Shown: positions 7,057 through 15,984 of the stretch, in pieces
Numbering within the stretch: position 1 is the first letter of the stretch
Layout: the number at the start of each line of letters is the position of its first letter
Source of the DNA: CAZNKU01 sp964573775
GTDB lineage: Bacteria > Bacillota > Clostridia > Monoglobales > Firm-18
Reading direction: 5' to 3'
DNA: 64,000 bases
Assembly (NCBI GenBank): GCA_964573775.1
Contig: CAZNKU010000003.1
Coordinates: 22,918 to 86,917 of the forward strand
Program-made: the position numbers and the translations under genes
Notes under the pieces: generated by a model
Told to the model about the DNA's origin: nothing
Seen by the model: only the letters and a program-made list of their open reading frames with translations
Databases searched by the model: none

Positions 7057-7779
7057 TTATTGGGAAATACCCATTACTTTAATATTTCCACCATAGCTAT
7101 CGGCAAAAACATAGATGTATTTATCAAGATTTTGCATAACAAAACCTGTACTTATTCCAACATTCGAGCTGTCAAGTTCAATGTATGAGCCTGTACTTTC
7201 ATTAATCCACAAATCATATTCTTTTCTGTATATATCGCTGACTATCATTTGCTTTCCCTCTGCCCAATAAAGCTTAACTTTATACAAGGCAGGCTGTACA
7301 ATTTCACCGGGCTTCCACACAAAAAGTGCCTTACCGTCCTTATCTGCCACGCAGGTACATATTTCTGCAGTTTTAATATCGGACTGTCTGCCCTTTTCCG
7401 TAACATAAAAAGTATCCTTGTCAAAAACTATATTTTTGTTTTTCAACTCTTCTGCTGTTCCGGATACAAATATATAATTGTCATCATTTATATATCTTTT
7501 AATAATACCGTCTGTTAAAGGAGTAAAGTCTGTGCCTGTTTCATTAACAATACCACTTCTCGAAACAATTATACCATTTTTAATTGCAGCCGATATAAGC
7601 CTTGGATTTTTCAGGTTACGCCTGTTTTGTAACTTGCTTATTCCACTTACATCCTCTGTAACCTTTACATCATAGTACTTTAAAAGTTTTTCAGTCATTT
7701 CAGTCAAATCCGTTGCACTGACATTTATACTCAAAAGCAATATACATACGGTCAATATACATAATATTTTTTTCATCAT
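7057..7779 (-). CDS. Secreted protein of unknown function, 240 aa
   Basis: It begins MMKKILCILTVCILLLSINVSA, a signal peptide with a predicted cut after VSA. The mature part is Lys/Asp-rich with alternating strands and no recognised domain; the Cys pair in EICTCVADKDG could form a disulfide. It starts 3 bases after the argS stop and is followed by the S41 protease after 15 bases, so it is probably in the argS operon. Either Met1 or Met2 could be the start. Its position suggests work on the cell surface with the protease. Confidence 0.7.
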   Translation of the reverse strand: MMKKILCILTVCILLLSINVSATDLTEMTEKLLKYYDVKVTEDVSGISKLQNRRNLKNPRLISAAIKNGIIVSRSGIVNETGTDFTPLTDGIIKRYINDDNYIFVSGTAEELKNKNIVFDKDTFYVTEKGRQSDIKTAEICTCVADKDGKALFVWKPGEIVQPALYKVKLYWAEGKQMIVSDIYRKEYDLWINESTGSYIELDSSNVGISTGFVMQNLDKYIYVFADSYGGNIKVMGISQ

Positions 7780-7782
7780 AAA

Positions 7783-9444
7783 TCACATTTTTTCGGGTGC
7801 TTCAACCTTCAAAAGTTCAAGCACATTTGCAAGAGCAATTCTTGCACAGTCGATAAGTTTTAGTCTTGCATTTAAAAGTTCTTCATCTTCAATATTCACA
7901 TGACATTCGTTGTAGAATGAATGGAATGAATTTGCAAGCTCTACTGAATATCTTGTAAGCTTTGAAGGCTCTAAAGTTTCAGCCGCCGCCTTGATTTCGT
8001 CAGGCAATTCCGCAATTTGACGAAGAAGGTTGAATTCTTCTTCCTTTACAAGAATTTGGCTGTTTATTTCGGTTGCAGACTTAACCTTTTTGCCCGATTC
8101 CTCCAAAAGACGTATAATACTGCAAATTCTTGCATGTGCATACTGAACATAGAAAACAGGGTTGTTGTTTGACTGTTCAACAGCCAAGTCAAGGTCAAAG
8201 TCAAAGTGACTGCCTGCATTTCTCATATTAAAGAAGAAACGTGCAGCATCTATGCCAATTTCTTCAAGCAAGTCATCAAGTGTTATAGCTTTACCTGTAC
8301 GCTTTGACATTCTTGCAACCTCGCCGCCACGCATAAGACGTACAAGCTGCATCAAAACAACCTCAAGCTTTTCACCGTCTACACCAACGGCATCCATAGC
8401 ATACTTCATACGTGCTACGTGACCGTGGTGGTCTGCCCCCCACACGTCAATTACTCTGTCAAAGCCACGGGTTACGAACTTATTTCTGTGGTATGCAATA
8501 TCTGCCGCAAAGTATGTAGGAATACCGTTAGCACGTACCAAAACGTCGTCCTTTTCTTCCTCATCTGCGGATTTTAGCCATATTGCACCGTCTTTTTCGT
8601 AGGTATAGCCCTTTTCCTTCAATATTTCAACGGTTTTCATAACCTCACCGCTTTTGTGAAGCTCGCTTTCGTAAAACCAAACATCATAGTTTACACGGTA
8701 GTCACCCAAGGTCTTTTTCATAAGCTCTACGTTTTTATTAAGAGAATATTCTACCAAAGCCGCTTTACGTTCTTCACTTTCCGCATTTACGAATTTGTCA
8801 CCGTTAATTTCTATAAATTCCTTTGCACGTTGTGTAATATCTGCACCCTGATACCATTCTTCTTCAAAAGGTACATCTATGCCACATTCCTGCAAATATC
8901 TTGCTTCAAGTGAGCAAGCAAACTTTTCAACCTGATTGCCTGCATCGTTAAGGTAAAATTCACGGGTTACATCAAAGCCTGCAAAGTCAAGCACAGCCGC
9001 CATGGAATCACCCAAGGCACCTCCCCTTGCATTACCCATGTGCATAGGACCTGTCGGGTTGGCACTTATGAATTCAACCATAACCTTTTTGCCCTTGCCA
9101 TAGTCTATGCTACCGTAGCGGTTACCCATTTTTTCAACAAGATTAATCACGTCATAAAGCCAGCTTTTGTTAAGATAAAAATTAATAAAGCCGGGACCTG
9201 CAATTTCTACCTTTTCAATATAAGTGCCGTTGCAGTCCATTTTGGAAACAAGCTCTTCCGCAATCATTCTCGGAGCTTTTTTCGCAATTTTCGTTAAAAG
9301 CATTGCCGCGTTTGTGGAAAAGTCACCGTTTGCCTTTTCACGCGGTGTTTCAACCTGATAATTAACTGCTTCAAAGCCACAGTCTGCAATTGCTTTATCT
9401 ACAAGATTTGAAATCTGACTTCTTACTGTTTCTTTTATATTCAT
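7783..9444 (-). CDS. argS: Arginyl-tRNA synthetase
   Basis: 553 residues, a normal length. Class I signature: the HIGH-like motif is HMGNARGG preceded by ANPTGP, and the KMSKS-like motif is MSKRTGKAITLDDL. The N-terminal Add-1 domain (VETPREKANGDFSTNAAM) and the C-terminal anticodon-binding DALR domain (YSVELANSFHSFYNECHV) are present. It charges tRNA-Arg in the cytosol. It follows a DUF1934 gene by 4 bases, an arrangement common in Firmicutes. Confidence 0.97.
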   Translation of the reverse strand: MNIKETVRSQISNLVDKAIADCGFEAVNYQVETPREKANGDFSTNAAMLLTKIAKKAPRMIAEELVSKMDCNGTYIEKVEIAGPGFINFYLNKSWLYDVINLVEKMGNRYGSIDYGKGKKVMVEFISANPTGPMHMGNARGGALGDSMAAVLDFAGFDVTREFYLNDAGNQVEKFACSLEARYLQECGIDVPFEEEWYQGADITQRAKEFIEINGDKFVNAESEERKAALVEYSLNKNVELMKKTLGDYRVNYDVWFYESELHKSGEVMKTVEILKEKGYTYEKDGAIWLKSADEEEKDDVLVRANGIPTYFAADIAYHRNKFVTRGFDRVIDVWGADHHGHVARMKYAMDAVGVDGEKLEVVLMQLVRLMRGGEVARMSKRTGKAITLDDLLEEIGIDAARFFFNMRNAGSHFDFDLDLAVEQSNNNPVFYVQYAHARICSIIRLLEESGKKVKSATEINSQILVKEEEFNLLRQIAELPDEIKAAAETLEPSKLTRYSVELANSFHSFYNECHVNIEDEELLNARLKLIDCARIALANVLELLKVEAPEKM

Positions 9445-9448
9445 AGTA

Positions 9449-9868
9449 TTAACACTCCCTTACCTGCATATGGAAATCATTTTTTCCAACCAAATTATTG
9501 TCTACATCTATACTGTAATCGGCAAATATTTCACCGCCGTTGTCGTCAAGTTCAATTTTAACATTCTGCGCCCAAACACCTACGGATATTGCACCGTACA
9601 TAGTGTCGTAGCAACAAACATGGTGCTTGCCCTTTTCAAAAATGAGCTGTGTGTTGTTGGTACCAAAACGAAGTATTGTAACCTTTTTGTCCTGAACCTT
9701 TACGGTTGTGGTAGTACCATCCATACCCGTAAGCTCCGATTCCTTATAAGTAATATAGTAGGCATCGCCTTTTTTATACATACTGCCTTCTGTTATAAGC
9801 TCTACCTTATCTTTTTCACCGTCATTATCCTGTGTGCCCACAAGAGTAATGAGTACATCCTTTTTCAT
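9449..9868 (-). CDS. DUF1934 family protein (YwiB-like)
   Basis: 139 residues from the ATG at 9868, chosen because GGAG lies 7 bases upstream; an upstream frame to 9901 lacks a binding site. The pattern DVLITLVGTQDNDG, ITYKESELTGMDGTTTTVKV and a calycin-like succession of beta strands match DUF1934 beta-barrel proteins, usually next to argS. Its biochemical role is unknown. It is the first gene of the argS transcription unit. Confidence 0.85.
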   Translation of the reverse strand: MKKDVLITLVGTQDNDGEKDKVELITEGSMYKKGDAYYITYKESELTGMDGTTTTVKVQDKKVTILRFGTNNTQLIFEKGKHHVCCYDTMYGAISVGVWAQNVKIELDDNGGEIFADYSIDVDNNLVGKNDFHMQVREC

Positions 9869-10010
9869 AAAAATCTCCATTCCGCCGCCATACGTCGGCA
9901 CAAAAAGTAATTAAAGTTCTCTTATCCGTATGGCAAGGAGTTGTAAATAATACTCCAAATTATATTGTAACAGATTTATTGATAAATTTCAATAGATATA
10001 TTAGGGAATT

Positions 10011-10466
10011 TTATTTTTCGTCAATTGCTTTTAAAAGCGCCCTGCAACCTGCAACTACATCACGGTATGTTACATCAAAATTGCCCGTATACCAAGGGTC
10101 TGCGACATCTGCATCGGAATCTGTAAATTCCAGCAATTTATAAATTTTGCTTTCGGTGTCAGCACCCACAATACGCAAGGTATTACGCACATTTGCCTTG
10201 TCCATACATATTAAATAATCGTATTTTGCATAGTCACTTTTTTCAAGATGCACAGCACGCTTGCCCTTGTAAGAAATTCCAAGTCCGTCTAAAATCCTTG
10301 CTGTACCGTAATGGACACCGTTTCCGATTTCCTCATAGCTTGTAGCGGCAGATGCCACATAAAACTCATCACTCCTGCCAAGCTTTGCAACCATATCCTT
10401 AAAAATAAATTCCGCCATAGGACTGCGGCATATATTACCGTGACATATAAATAAAATACTTGTCAT
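10011..10466 (-). CDS. Low-molecular-weight protein tyrosine phosphatase
   Basis: 151 residues. The P-loop CHGNICRS (Cys8, Arg14) sits at the N-terminus as usual, and the general-acid loop is DADVADPWYTG. The family removes phosphate from tyrosine or, in Firmicutes homologues such as YwlE, from arginine; the sequence alone does not decide which. It is transcribed alone, divergent from the M14 peptidase gene. Confidence 0.92.
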   Translation of the reverse strand: MTSILFICHGNICRSPMAEFIFKDMVAKLGRSDEFYVASAATSYEEIGNGVHYGTARILDGLGISYKGKRAVHLEKSDYAKYDYLICMDKANVRNTLRIVGADTESKIYKLLEFTDSDADVADPWYTGNFDVTYRDVVAGCRALLKAIDEK

Positions 10467-10628
10467 AAAACCACCTCATTTCATCATTACTACTTTAACA
10501 CAAAAAATAAATGTTTGCAATACATTGCCAATAGTGATTAAGATAAAAAAACAACGTCAAATAACAAGAAATTGAATGTAGAGGTATTTTGCCTCCGCTT
10601 TCATCATATCATCAAAAGAGGTGATTTG

Positions 10629-11795
10629 ATGATAACTTTAAGACTTGGTGAAATAGGACCAATAGTGGAAATGCTACAGCTGGCTTTACAAAGAGCAGGA
10701 TATGATACAGAGATAAACGGTAATTTTAATGAGGAACTTGAAAACACCGTAAAGGAATTTCAACAGACAAACGGTCTTACCGCTGACGGAATAGCGGGAA
10801 AAAGCACCTGGGCAAAATTAGAGCCTTATTTACGTGGATATACAACAGACCCACAGGGTAATGTGACACAGCTTGACTTTAATATAGTACCAACAAACAT
10901 CCGATATGTATGGGAGCTGATTTCGTACATTATAGACGGTATGGCTGTACGGTATCCCTTTATAGAAACAGGCAACATAGGTAAAAGCATAATGGGCAAG
11001 GACTTATTTTACATAAAAATCGGCACAGGTCCTGTGGAGGTTATGTACAATGCCACCCATCACGGTAATGAATGGATAACCACTCCTCTGCTTTTGAAGT
11101 TTGCAGAACAGTATGCAGACGCTTTTGCAAATAACGGTGAAATAGCAGGAAAGTCCGCAAAAGAACTGTATGACACCAAAACACTGTACATTATCCCCTG
11201 CATAAATCCTGACGGAATGGATGTTGTAAACGGCGGACTCCCCGCAGGAGAATTTTACAACCGTGTACTTGAAATAAGCGGTAATTATCCCCAAATCCCT
11301 TTTCCCGACGGTTGGAAGGCAAATGTTGCAGGGGTGGATTTAAACCTTAACTACCCCGCAAACTGGCAAAGAGCAAAGGAAATAAAATACGAGCTTGGAT
11401 TTACTACCCCTGCACCCCGTGACTTTGTAGGTGAAGAGCCTCTTTCAGAACCCGAAAGTCTTGCAATGTATAATTTTACGGTTGCACATCAGTTTGCACT
11501 TACACTTTCTTACCACACTCAGGGAAAGGTTATATACTGGAAATATCTTGACTATATGCCTAAAAACTCATACACCATAGCTCAGGCGCTGGCAGATGTA
11601 TCAGGCTACACCCTTTCGCTTACACCTGCCGAATCTTCATACGCAGGATATAAGGATTGGTTTATTCAAGCCTTCAACAAGCCAGGCTATACCGTAGAAG
11701 CAGGCATTGGCGTAAACCCACTGCCATTAGAACAGTTTGACGAAATTTATACCGACAACATAGGGCTTTTGGTTACAGCACTTGAAATGGCATGA
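10629..11795 (+). CDS. M14 zinc carboxypeptidase with N-terminal PG-binding domain
   Basis: 388 residues from the ATG at 10629 (AAGAGGTG upstream); the open frame reaches back to 10572 without a binding site. Residues 1-70 form a PG_binding_1 domain (LRLGEIGPIVEMLQLALQRAG). The rest is an M14 domain with zinc ligands in ATHHGNEW (HxxE) and SYHTQGKVIYW, substrate Arg/Asn region GVDLNLNYPANW and catalytic Glu in YTVEAGIG. This is the layout of gamma-D-glutamyl-meso-diaminopimelate peptidases that cut wall peptides. No signal peptide is visible, which in this family suggests action on internalised muropeptides or during sporulation. Confidence 0.9.
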   Translation: MITLRLGEIGPIVEMLQLALQRAGYDTEINGNFNEELENTVKEFQQTNGLTADGIAGKSTWAKLEPYLRGYTTDPQGNVTQLDFNIVPTNIRYVWELISYIIDGMAVRYPFIETGNIGKSIMGKDLFYIKIGTGPVEVMYNATHHGNEWITTPLLLKFAEQYADAFANNGEIAGKSAKELYDTKTLYIIPCINPDGMDVVNGGLPAGEFYNRVLEISGNYPQIPFPDGWKANVAGVDLNLNYPANWQRAKEIKYELGFTTPAPRDFVGEEPLSEPESLAMYNFTVAHQFALTLSYHTQGKVIYWKYLDYMPKNSYTIAQALADVSGYTLSLTPAESSYAGYKDWFIQAFNKPGYTVEAGIGVNPLPLEQFDEIYTDNIGLLVTALEMA

Positions 11796-11842
11796 TTTTT
11801 GTAGTAAAATAGTATCCAATAGAATAACAGGTTGGTGATTTT

Positions 11843-13012
11843 ATGGGACTATTACTTTGGTTTCAATCTATAAGCAACATTTTTTTGGATATATTATTTA
11901 AAATATTCACCCTTATGGGAGAAGAATATTTTATAATGCTTATTTTCTGCTGGCTTGCATGGAACGGACACAAGACCTTTGCTCACAAAACAGGGTTTGC
12001 ATTCTGCTTTGGTATGGGAATAAACCAGGTTTTGAAAATTATATTCTGCGTACAGCGTCCCTGGATTTTAGACAACAGAATTAAGGCATCGTCTTACGCA
12101 CTTGAAAGTGCTACAGGATATTCCTTCCCAAGCGGACACACCCAAAGCGGGGTAACGGTATTCGGTTGTCTTGCAAAGGAATTCGGCAATAAAGTATTTA
12201 AGGCAGTATGTATATTTCTTGCTGTAATGGTTGGCGTATCCCGTCTGTACTTCCGCGTACACACACCATGGGATGTAGCAACATCCTTTGTAATAGGCAT
12301 ATTGGTAATACTTGCAACCGAAAAAATATACAAATTGTGCGACAAACATGACTTTGCCACATTGCTTACAGGTTTTGCAGTTTCAATTGCTATGGTGATT
12401 TTTACACTTACAAAACCGTATCCTGCCTATCATCTTCCGGAATATTCATACGACTGCATAAAAATTGCAGGTGCAATAGGTGGCTTTATTATAGGTTGGT
12501 TTGTGGAAAGGCGTTACATCAAATACAAATCAACAGGTAATACTTTACAAAAAATATACAAAACAGCCCTGGGACTTATACTTCTTATTGCTATAAAGCT
12601 TGCATTTAAAAAATTTGTAGATGAAACATATGCGGTAATGTATATACAAAATTTCATACTGATTTTCTGGTGTATTGCAATGTACCCATTTTTGATGAGC
12701 AAAACAGGTCCTCAGAAAAAAATAATTAAAATCCTTTCCGTATGTGTACTTATACTGTTTATTTTAACCGCTTCTCTTTTTGCCAACAGCGGTGATGTTA
12801 CCATTGATGAATACAACAAGCTACACGAAGGCATAAGCTACAAAGAAGCCGTAAGAATTGTCGGAAGTGAAGGCAGTGTTGTTCACACCTACTCAAAGGG
12901 AAATTACAACACTGTTGTATATGAATGGTACGGCAAAGAGGACGATTCATACGTATCTGCCATATTTATAAACAACCAACTGGTAACAAAAGAAAAGTAT
13001 AATTTTGACTAA
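11843..13012 (+). CDS. PAP2-family membrane phosphatase with C-terminal BamE/DUF3862-like domain
   Basis: 389 residues. A multi-helix membrane domain contains the PAP2 motifs KxxxxxxRP-like (KIIFCVQRPW), PSGHTQS and SRLYFRVHTPWD. After the last helices (about residue 310) comes a soluble tail TIDEYNKLHEGISYKEAVRI ... VVYEWYGKEDDSYVSAIFINNQLVTK that looks like the small DUF3862/SmpA-type fold. PAP2 enzymes dephosphorylate lipid phosphates such as undecaprenyl pyrophosphate. The fusion to this tail is unusual. It follows the M14 gene by 47 bases and ends at a bidirectional terminator. Confidence 0.85.
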   Translation: MGLLLWFQSISNIFLDILFKIFTLMGEEYFIMLIFCWLAWNGHKTFAHKTGFAFCFGMGINQVLKIIFCVQRPWILDNRIKASSYALESATGYSFPSGHTQSGVTVFGCLAKEFGNKVFKAVCIFLAVMVGVSRLYFRVHTPWDVATSFVIGILVILATEKIYKLCDKHDFATLLTGFAVSIAMVIFTLTKPYPAYHLPEYSYDCIKIAGAIGGFIIGWFVERRYIKYKSTGNTLQKIYKTALGLILLIAIKLAFKKFVDETYAVMYIQNFILIFWCIAMYPFLMSKTGPQKKIIKILSVCVLILFILTASLFANSGDVTIDEYNKLHEGISYKEAVRIVGSEGSVVHTYSKGNYNTVVYEWYGKEDDSYVSAIFINNQLVTKEKYNFD

Positions 13013-13015
13013 AAT

Positions 13016-13050
13016 AAATGCAGTGAAAGAATCATCCTTTCACTGCATTT
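13016..13050. terminator. Bidirectional terminator between convergent genes
   Basis: A perfect 14-bp stem (13016-13029 with 13037-13050) and 7-base loop, A-rich on one side and T-rich on the other. It serves the PAP2 gene and the radical SAM gene; the latter's last codons and stop lie inside it. Confidence 0.92.
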
Positions 13051-14597
13051 GTTATATCTTTTAATATTTTATTTCTATAATCCATCATATAAACCTTTTC
13101 GCCTATCGGTTCAAAGCGTATATATTCCAAAGCCTTGCGGTCTTCAACAAACGAACTACACATTTTTTTAAACCCATCAGGATATTTAACATTCGCAAAT
13201 GATGGCATAGGTCGGTTTGGACTGTTTTCAATAAAATCAAGACAAAGCTCTTCATAAACCGTATTGCCGAAAATTTTATAAATTTCTCCGTAAATATCAA
13301 AACGGCTTAACGTCTTATTTGTATCAAATATTACAGACAATTTTTCAAAAAATCCAAAGGCATCATTACCCACAAGCTTTTCAACCGTTCTTTTAAAAGC
13401 ACCGCTGTTGTTTATAGCATCAACTGCTTTGTCTATAAGTTTAAGCTTGCATATTTCAAGAGGGCTTATCCATTTGGTGGACACAACCTCGTATGGAGGA
13501 AAATCAGCGTAGACAATATCCTCATTTTCCTGAATAGGAGTACCGTGAAGCACCTTTAAAAAACCAAGCTGCAACATATCCGGCTTTAAGTAATACACAT
13601 AGTTAAAAGACTTTTTAAAGCTTTCGTAATCCTCATATGGTAATCCTGCAATTAAATCCAGGTGTATATGCATATTGTCTGCTTTTTTAAGCCTTGCTAT
13701 ATTATTTGCAACTGTATTTAGCTTATCATTTCTGTTAACAGCCTTTAAGGTTTCGGGGTTTGCAGACTGTATGCCCATTTCCAGCTGAAACAAATCTTTT
13801 GGTGCACCTGCAAGAGCATCAATAAGTTCATCACTGAGTATACCAGGGTCAACTTCAAAATGTACCTTTGTAGATTTGGAATTTTCAATTATATAATTAA
13901 TTATTTCTATTGCACGTTTGCTGTCTGCATTAAAAGTTCTGTCTATCAGCTTAACAAGAGGTATATTGTTTTCAAAAAACACATCAAACCCTTTTTTTAC
14001 GTATTCCATAGGAAAATAACGTATACCCTTTTCTATACTTGAAAGGCAGTACGAACACCTGAAAGGGCAACCTCTTGAGGTTTCAAAATAAACAATTTTA
14101 TTTTTTACATCTTCAAAGTTTTCGTAAGGGAATTTTACAGTATTCAAATCCACACAGTCAGCAATTTGCGATATGTCATTTCTTGTAGCTACACCTTTTA
14201 TTTTAACATCCCTGTCATTTTCTAGAGCATCTATAAGACAACCTGTTATATATTCTCCCTCACCCCGTAGCACATAGTCCAGAAAATCATGCTTTTTAAA
14301 AAGCTCTTTGGGGCAGTAACTGCATTCAGGTCCACCAAAGGTTATAATTACATCAGGCTTTGCCTTTTTTAGCATCTGTGCAACCTTTAAGGTTATTTCC
14401 ACATTCCATATATATACGGAAAAGCAGTACATATCCGCATCCTTTTTAAGGAGTGTTGAATAAGCGTGCTGTATGTGGTCATTTATGGAAAACTCTGCTA
14501 TATCAATATTCTTTTTTGAATTATAAGTCTTTATATACCTTAGTGCTAATGAAGAATGCGAAAACCTTGCATTAAAGGCAACTAAAACAGTTTTCAA
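13032..14597 (-). CDS. B12-binding-domain radical SAM protein (DUF4080 type)
   Basis: 521 residues from the TTG at 14597, which has AAGGTG 5 bases upstream; the frame extends to another TTG at 14615. An N-terminal cobalamin-binding-like domain (TVLVAFNARFSHSSLALRYI) is followed by a radical SAM core with CPFRCSYC and the downstream SPASM-free C-terminal DUF4080 region. The family's substrate is unknown; homologues are often annotated as B12-binding radical SAM. It is the last gene of a four-gene operon, starting next to the MATE stop. Its stop codon falls in the loop of the shared terminator. Confidence 0.87.
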   Translation of the reverse strand: MKTVLVAFNARFSHSSLALRYIKTYNSKKNIDIAEFSINDHIQHAYSTLLKKDADMYCFSVYIWNVEITLKVAQMLKKAKPDVIITFGGPECSYCPKELFKKHDFLDYVLRGEGEYITGCLIDALENDRDVKIKGVATRNDISQIADCVDLNTVKFPYENFEDVKNKIVYFETSRGCPFRCSYCLSSIEKGIRYFPMEYVKKGFDVFFENNIPLVKLIDRTFNADSKRAIEIINYIIENSKSTKVHFEVDPGILSDELIDALAGAPKDLFQLEMGIQSANPETLKAVNRNDKLNTVANNIARLKKADNMHIHLDLIAGLPYEDYESFKKSFNYVYYLKPDMLQLGFLKVLHGTPIQENEDIVYADFPPYEVVSTKWISPLEICKLKLIDKAVDAINNSGAFKRTVEKLVGNDAFGFFEKLSVIFDTNKTLSRFDIYGEIYKIFGNTVYEELCLDFIENSPNRPMPSFANVKYPDGFKKMCSSFVEDRKALEYIRFEPIGEKVYMMDYRNKILKDITNAVKG

Positions 14598-14601
14598 AAA
14601 A

Positions 14602-15969
14602 TCACCTTGCTTCAATCTTTTTCATCCATTTTCTGCTGTGAAGCCTATAAACACACCAAATACACTTTATAACCTGGTCGATTTTAAGAAGTGTATAAAT
14701 CCAAAATTCAGGCCAATGGAAAACCAAACCTGCCAAAGCACCGAAGGGCACAGATACAACCCACAAAAACAAAATATCTCCTGCCATTAAAAATTTTGTA
14801 TCTCCGCCTGCACGAAGCACACCCTTTGTAAGTATAGAGCTTACTGCCTGGAAAATAGTAATAAAAATAATAGCATTCATAAGCTCACCTGCAATAAGCT
14901 TTGCCTCAGGTGAAACCTTATAAAAGTCTATAACAGGCTTTTTGAGAATAAATATTAAAAATGCTGCAAAAAAGCCAATTAAAAATCCTATAAGTATAAA
15001 AGTATAACCCTGTTTTTGCGCCTTTTCAAAATCTCCTTCACCCATTGTATGGCTTGTTATAATACCGCTTGCATTACCGATACCAACGGCAAGCACATTG
15101 CTAAGCTGTTGCACAACCATAGTTACAGAATTTGCGGCAACAAATGTTGTGCCTATATGTCCCATAACTATTGCAACCGCAGTGTTACCAAGTGCTAAAA
15201 GGCCGTCACTTATAAGTACAGGAATACTAAGCTTCATATATTCCCCATACATTTCCTTACACTTCATTTTAAGGTCGCGTAATCTGTAGCCTATTTTTTT
15301 ATCTATAAAAAACAGATAACCGCACATAATACACAGTTCAAAAATACGGGAAACAAGTGTAGCCAAAGCAGCACCGCCTATTTCCATTCTCGGTGCACCA
15401 AGGTTACCAAAAATAAATACCCAGTTAAAAAACAAATTTATAAAAAAGGCTGTTATTGAAGATATAAGCGGTATCTTTACCTGACCTACGCCACGCAGTA
15501 CAACCATAGTTGTAGTGGAAAATCCCATTGTAAAAAATGTAGGCGTAAGCCATCTTAAATATAATGTACCGTAACGGATTATTTCCGGGTCAGATGAAAA
15601 AATCCTCATAATTCCCTCGGGGAACAAAATTGTTACCACTGTAAACAATGCACCGAAGGCAAAGCTAAAGCGCATCATTATAGTAAGAGCTTTTTTAAGA
15701 GAGCCTATCTCCTTCATGCCCCAATAACGGTTAGTAAGTACCGAAGCACCCATACCTATACCCATACAACAAATCATAAAAAATGTTACAAACTGTGAAG
15801 CAAGTGAGGATGCTGAAAGCTGTGCATCACCCATACTTGAAAGCATCAGTGTATCCAAAAGATTAATGCCCACATTTATTAAAGACTGTGCAGATATTGG
15901 AATAGCAATTCTAAGCATCAGTTTATATAAACTTTTATCCCCTAAGTATTCTCTGATATTTACGTTCAA
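14602..15969 (-). CDS. MATE-family efflux transporter
   Basis: 455 residues, about 12 membrane helices arranged as two similar halves; the N-terminal half contains IAIPISAQSLINVGINLLDTL and the typical MATE motif VLTNRYWG. The C-terminal half has GVLRAGGDTKFLMAGD. MATE proteins export drugs or metabolites using Na+ or H+. It lies 15 bases after the acyl-CoA synthetase stop, so its natural substrate could be a product of that enzyme and the CAT-like protein; this is inference. Confidence 0.92.
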   Translation of the reverse strand: MNVNIREYLGDKSLYKLMLRIAIPISAQSLINVGINLLDTLMLSSMGDAQLSASSLASQFVTFFMICCMGIGMGASVLTNRYWGMKEIGSLKKALTIMMRFSFAFGALFTVVTILFPEGIMRIFSSDPEIIRYGTLYLRWLTPTFFTMGFSTTTMVVLRGVGQVKIPLISSITAFFINLFFNWVFIFGNLGAPRMEIGGAALATLVSRIFELCIMCGYLFFIDKKIGYRLRDLKMKCKEMYGEYMKLSIPVLISDGLLALGNTAVAIVMGHIGTTFVAANSVTMVVQQLSNVLAVGIGNASGIITSHTMGEGDFEKAQKQGYTFILIGFLIGFFAAFLIFILKKPVIDFYKVSPEAKLIAGELMNAIIFITIFQAVSSILTKGVLRAGGDTKFLMAGDILFLWVVSVPFGALAGLVFHWPEFWIYTLLKIDQVIKCIWCVYRLHSRKWMKKIEAR

Positions 15970-15984
15970 TTTAAACCCTTCTTT

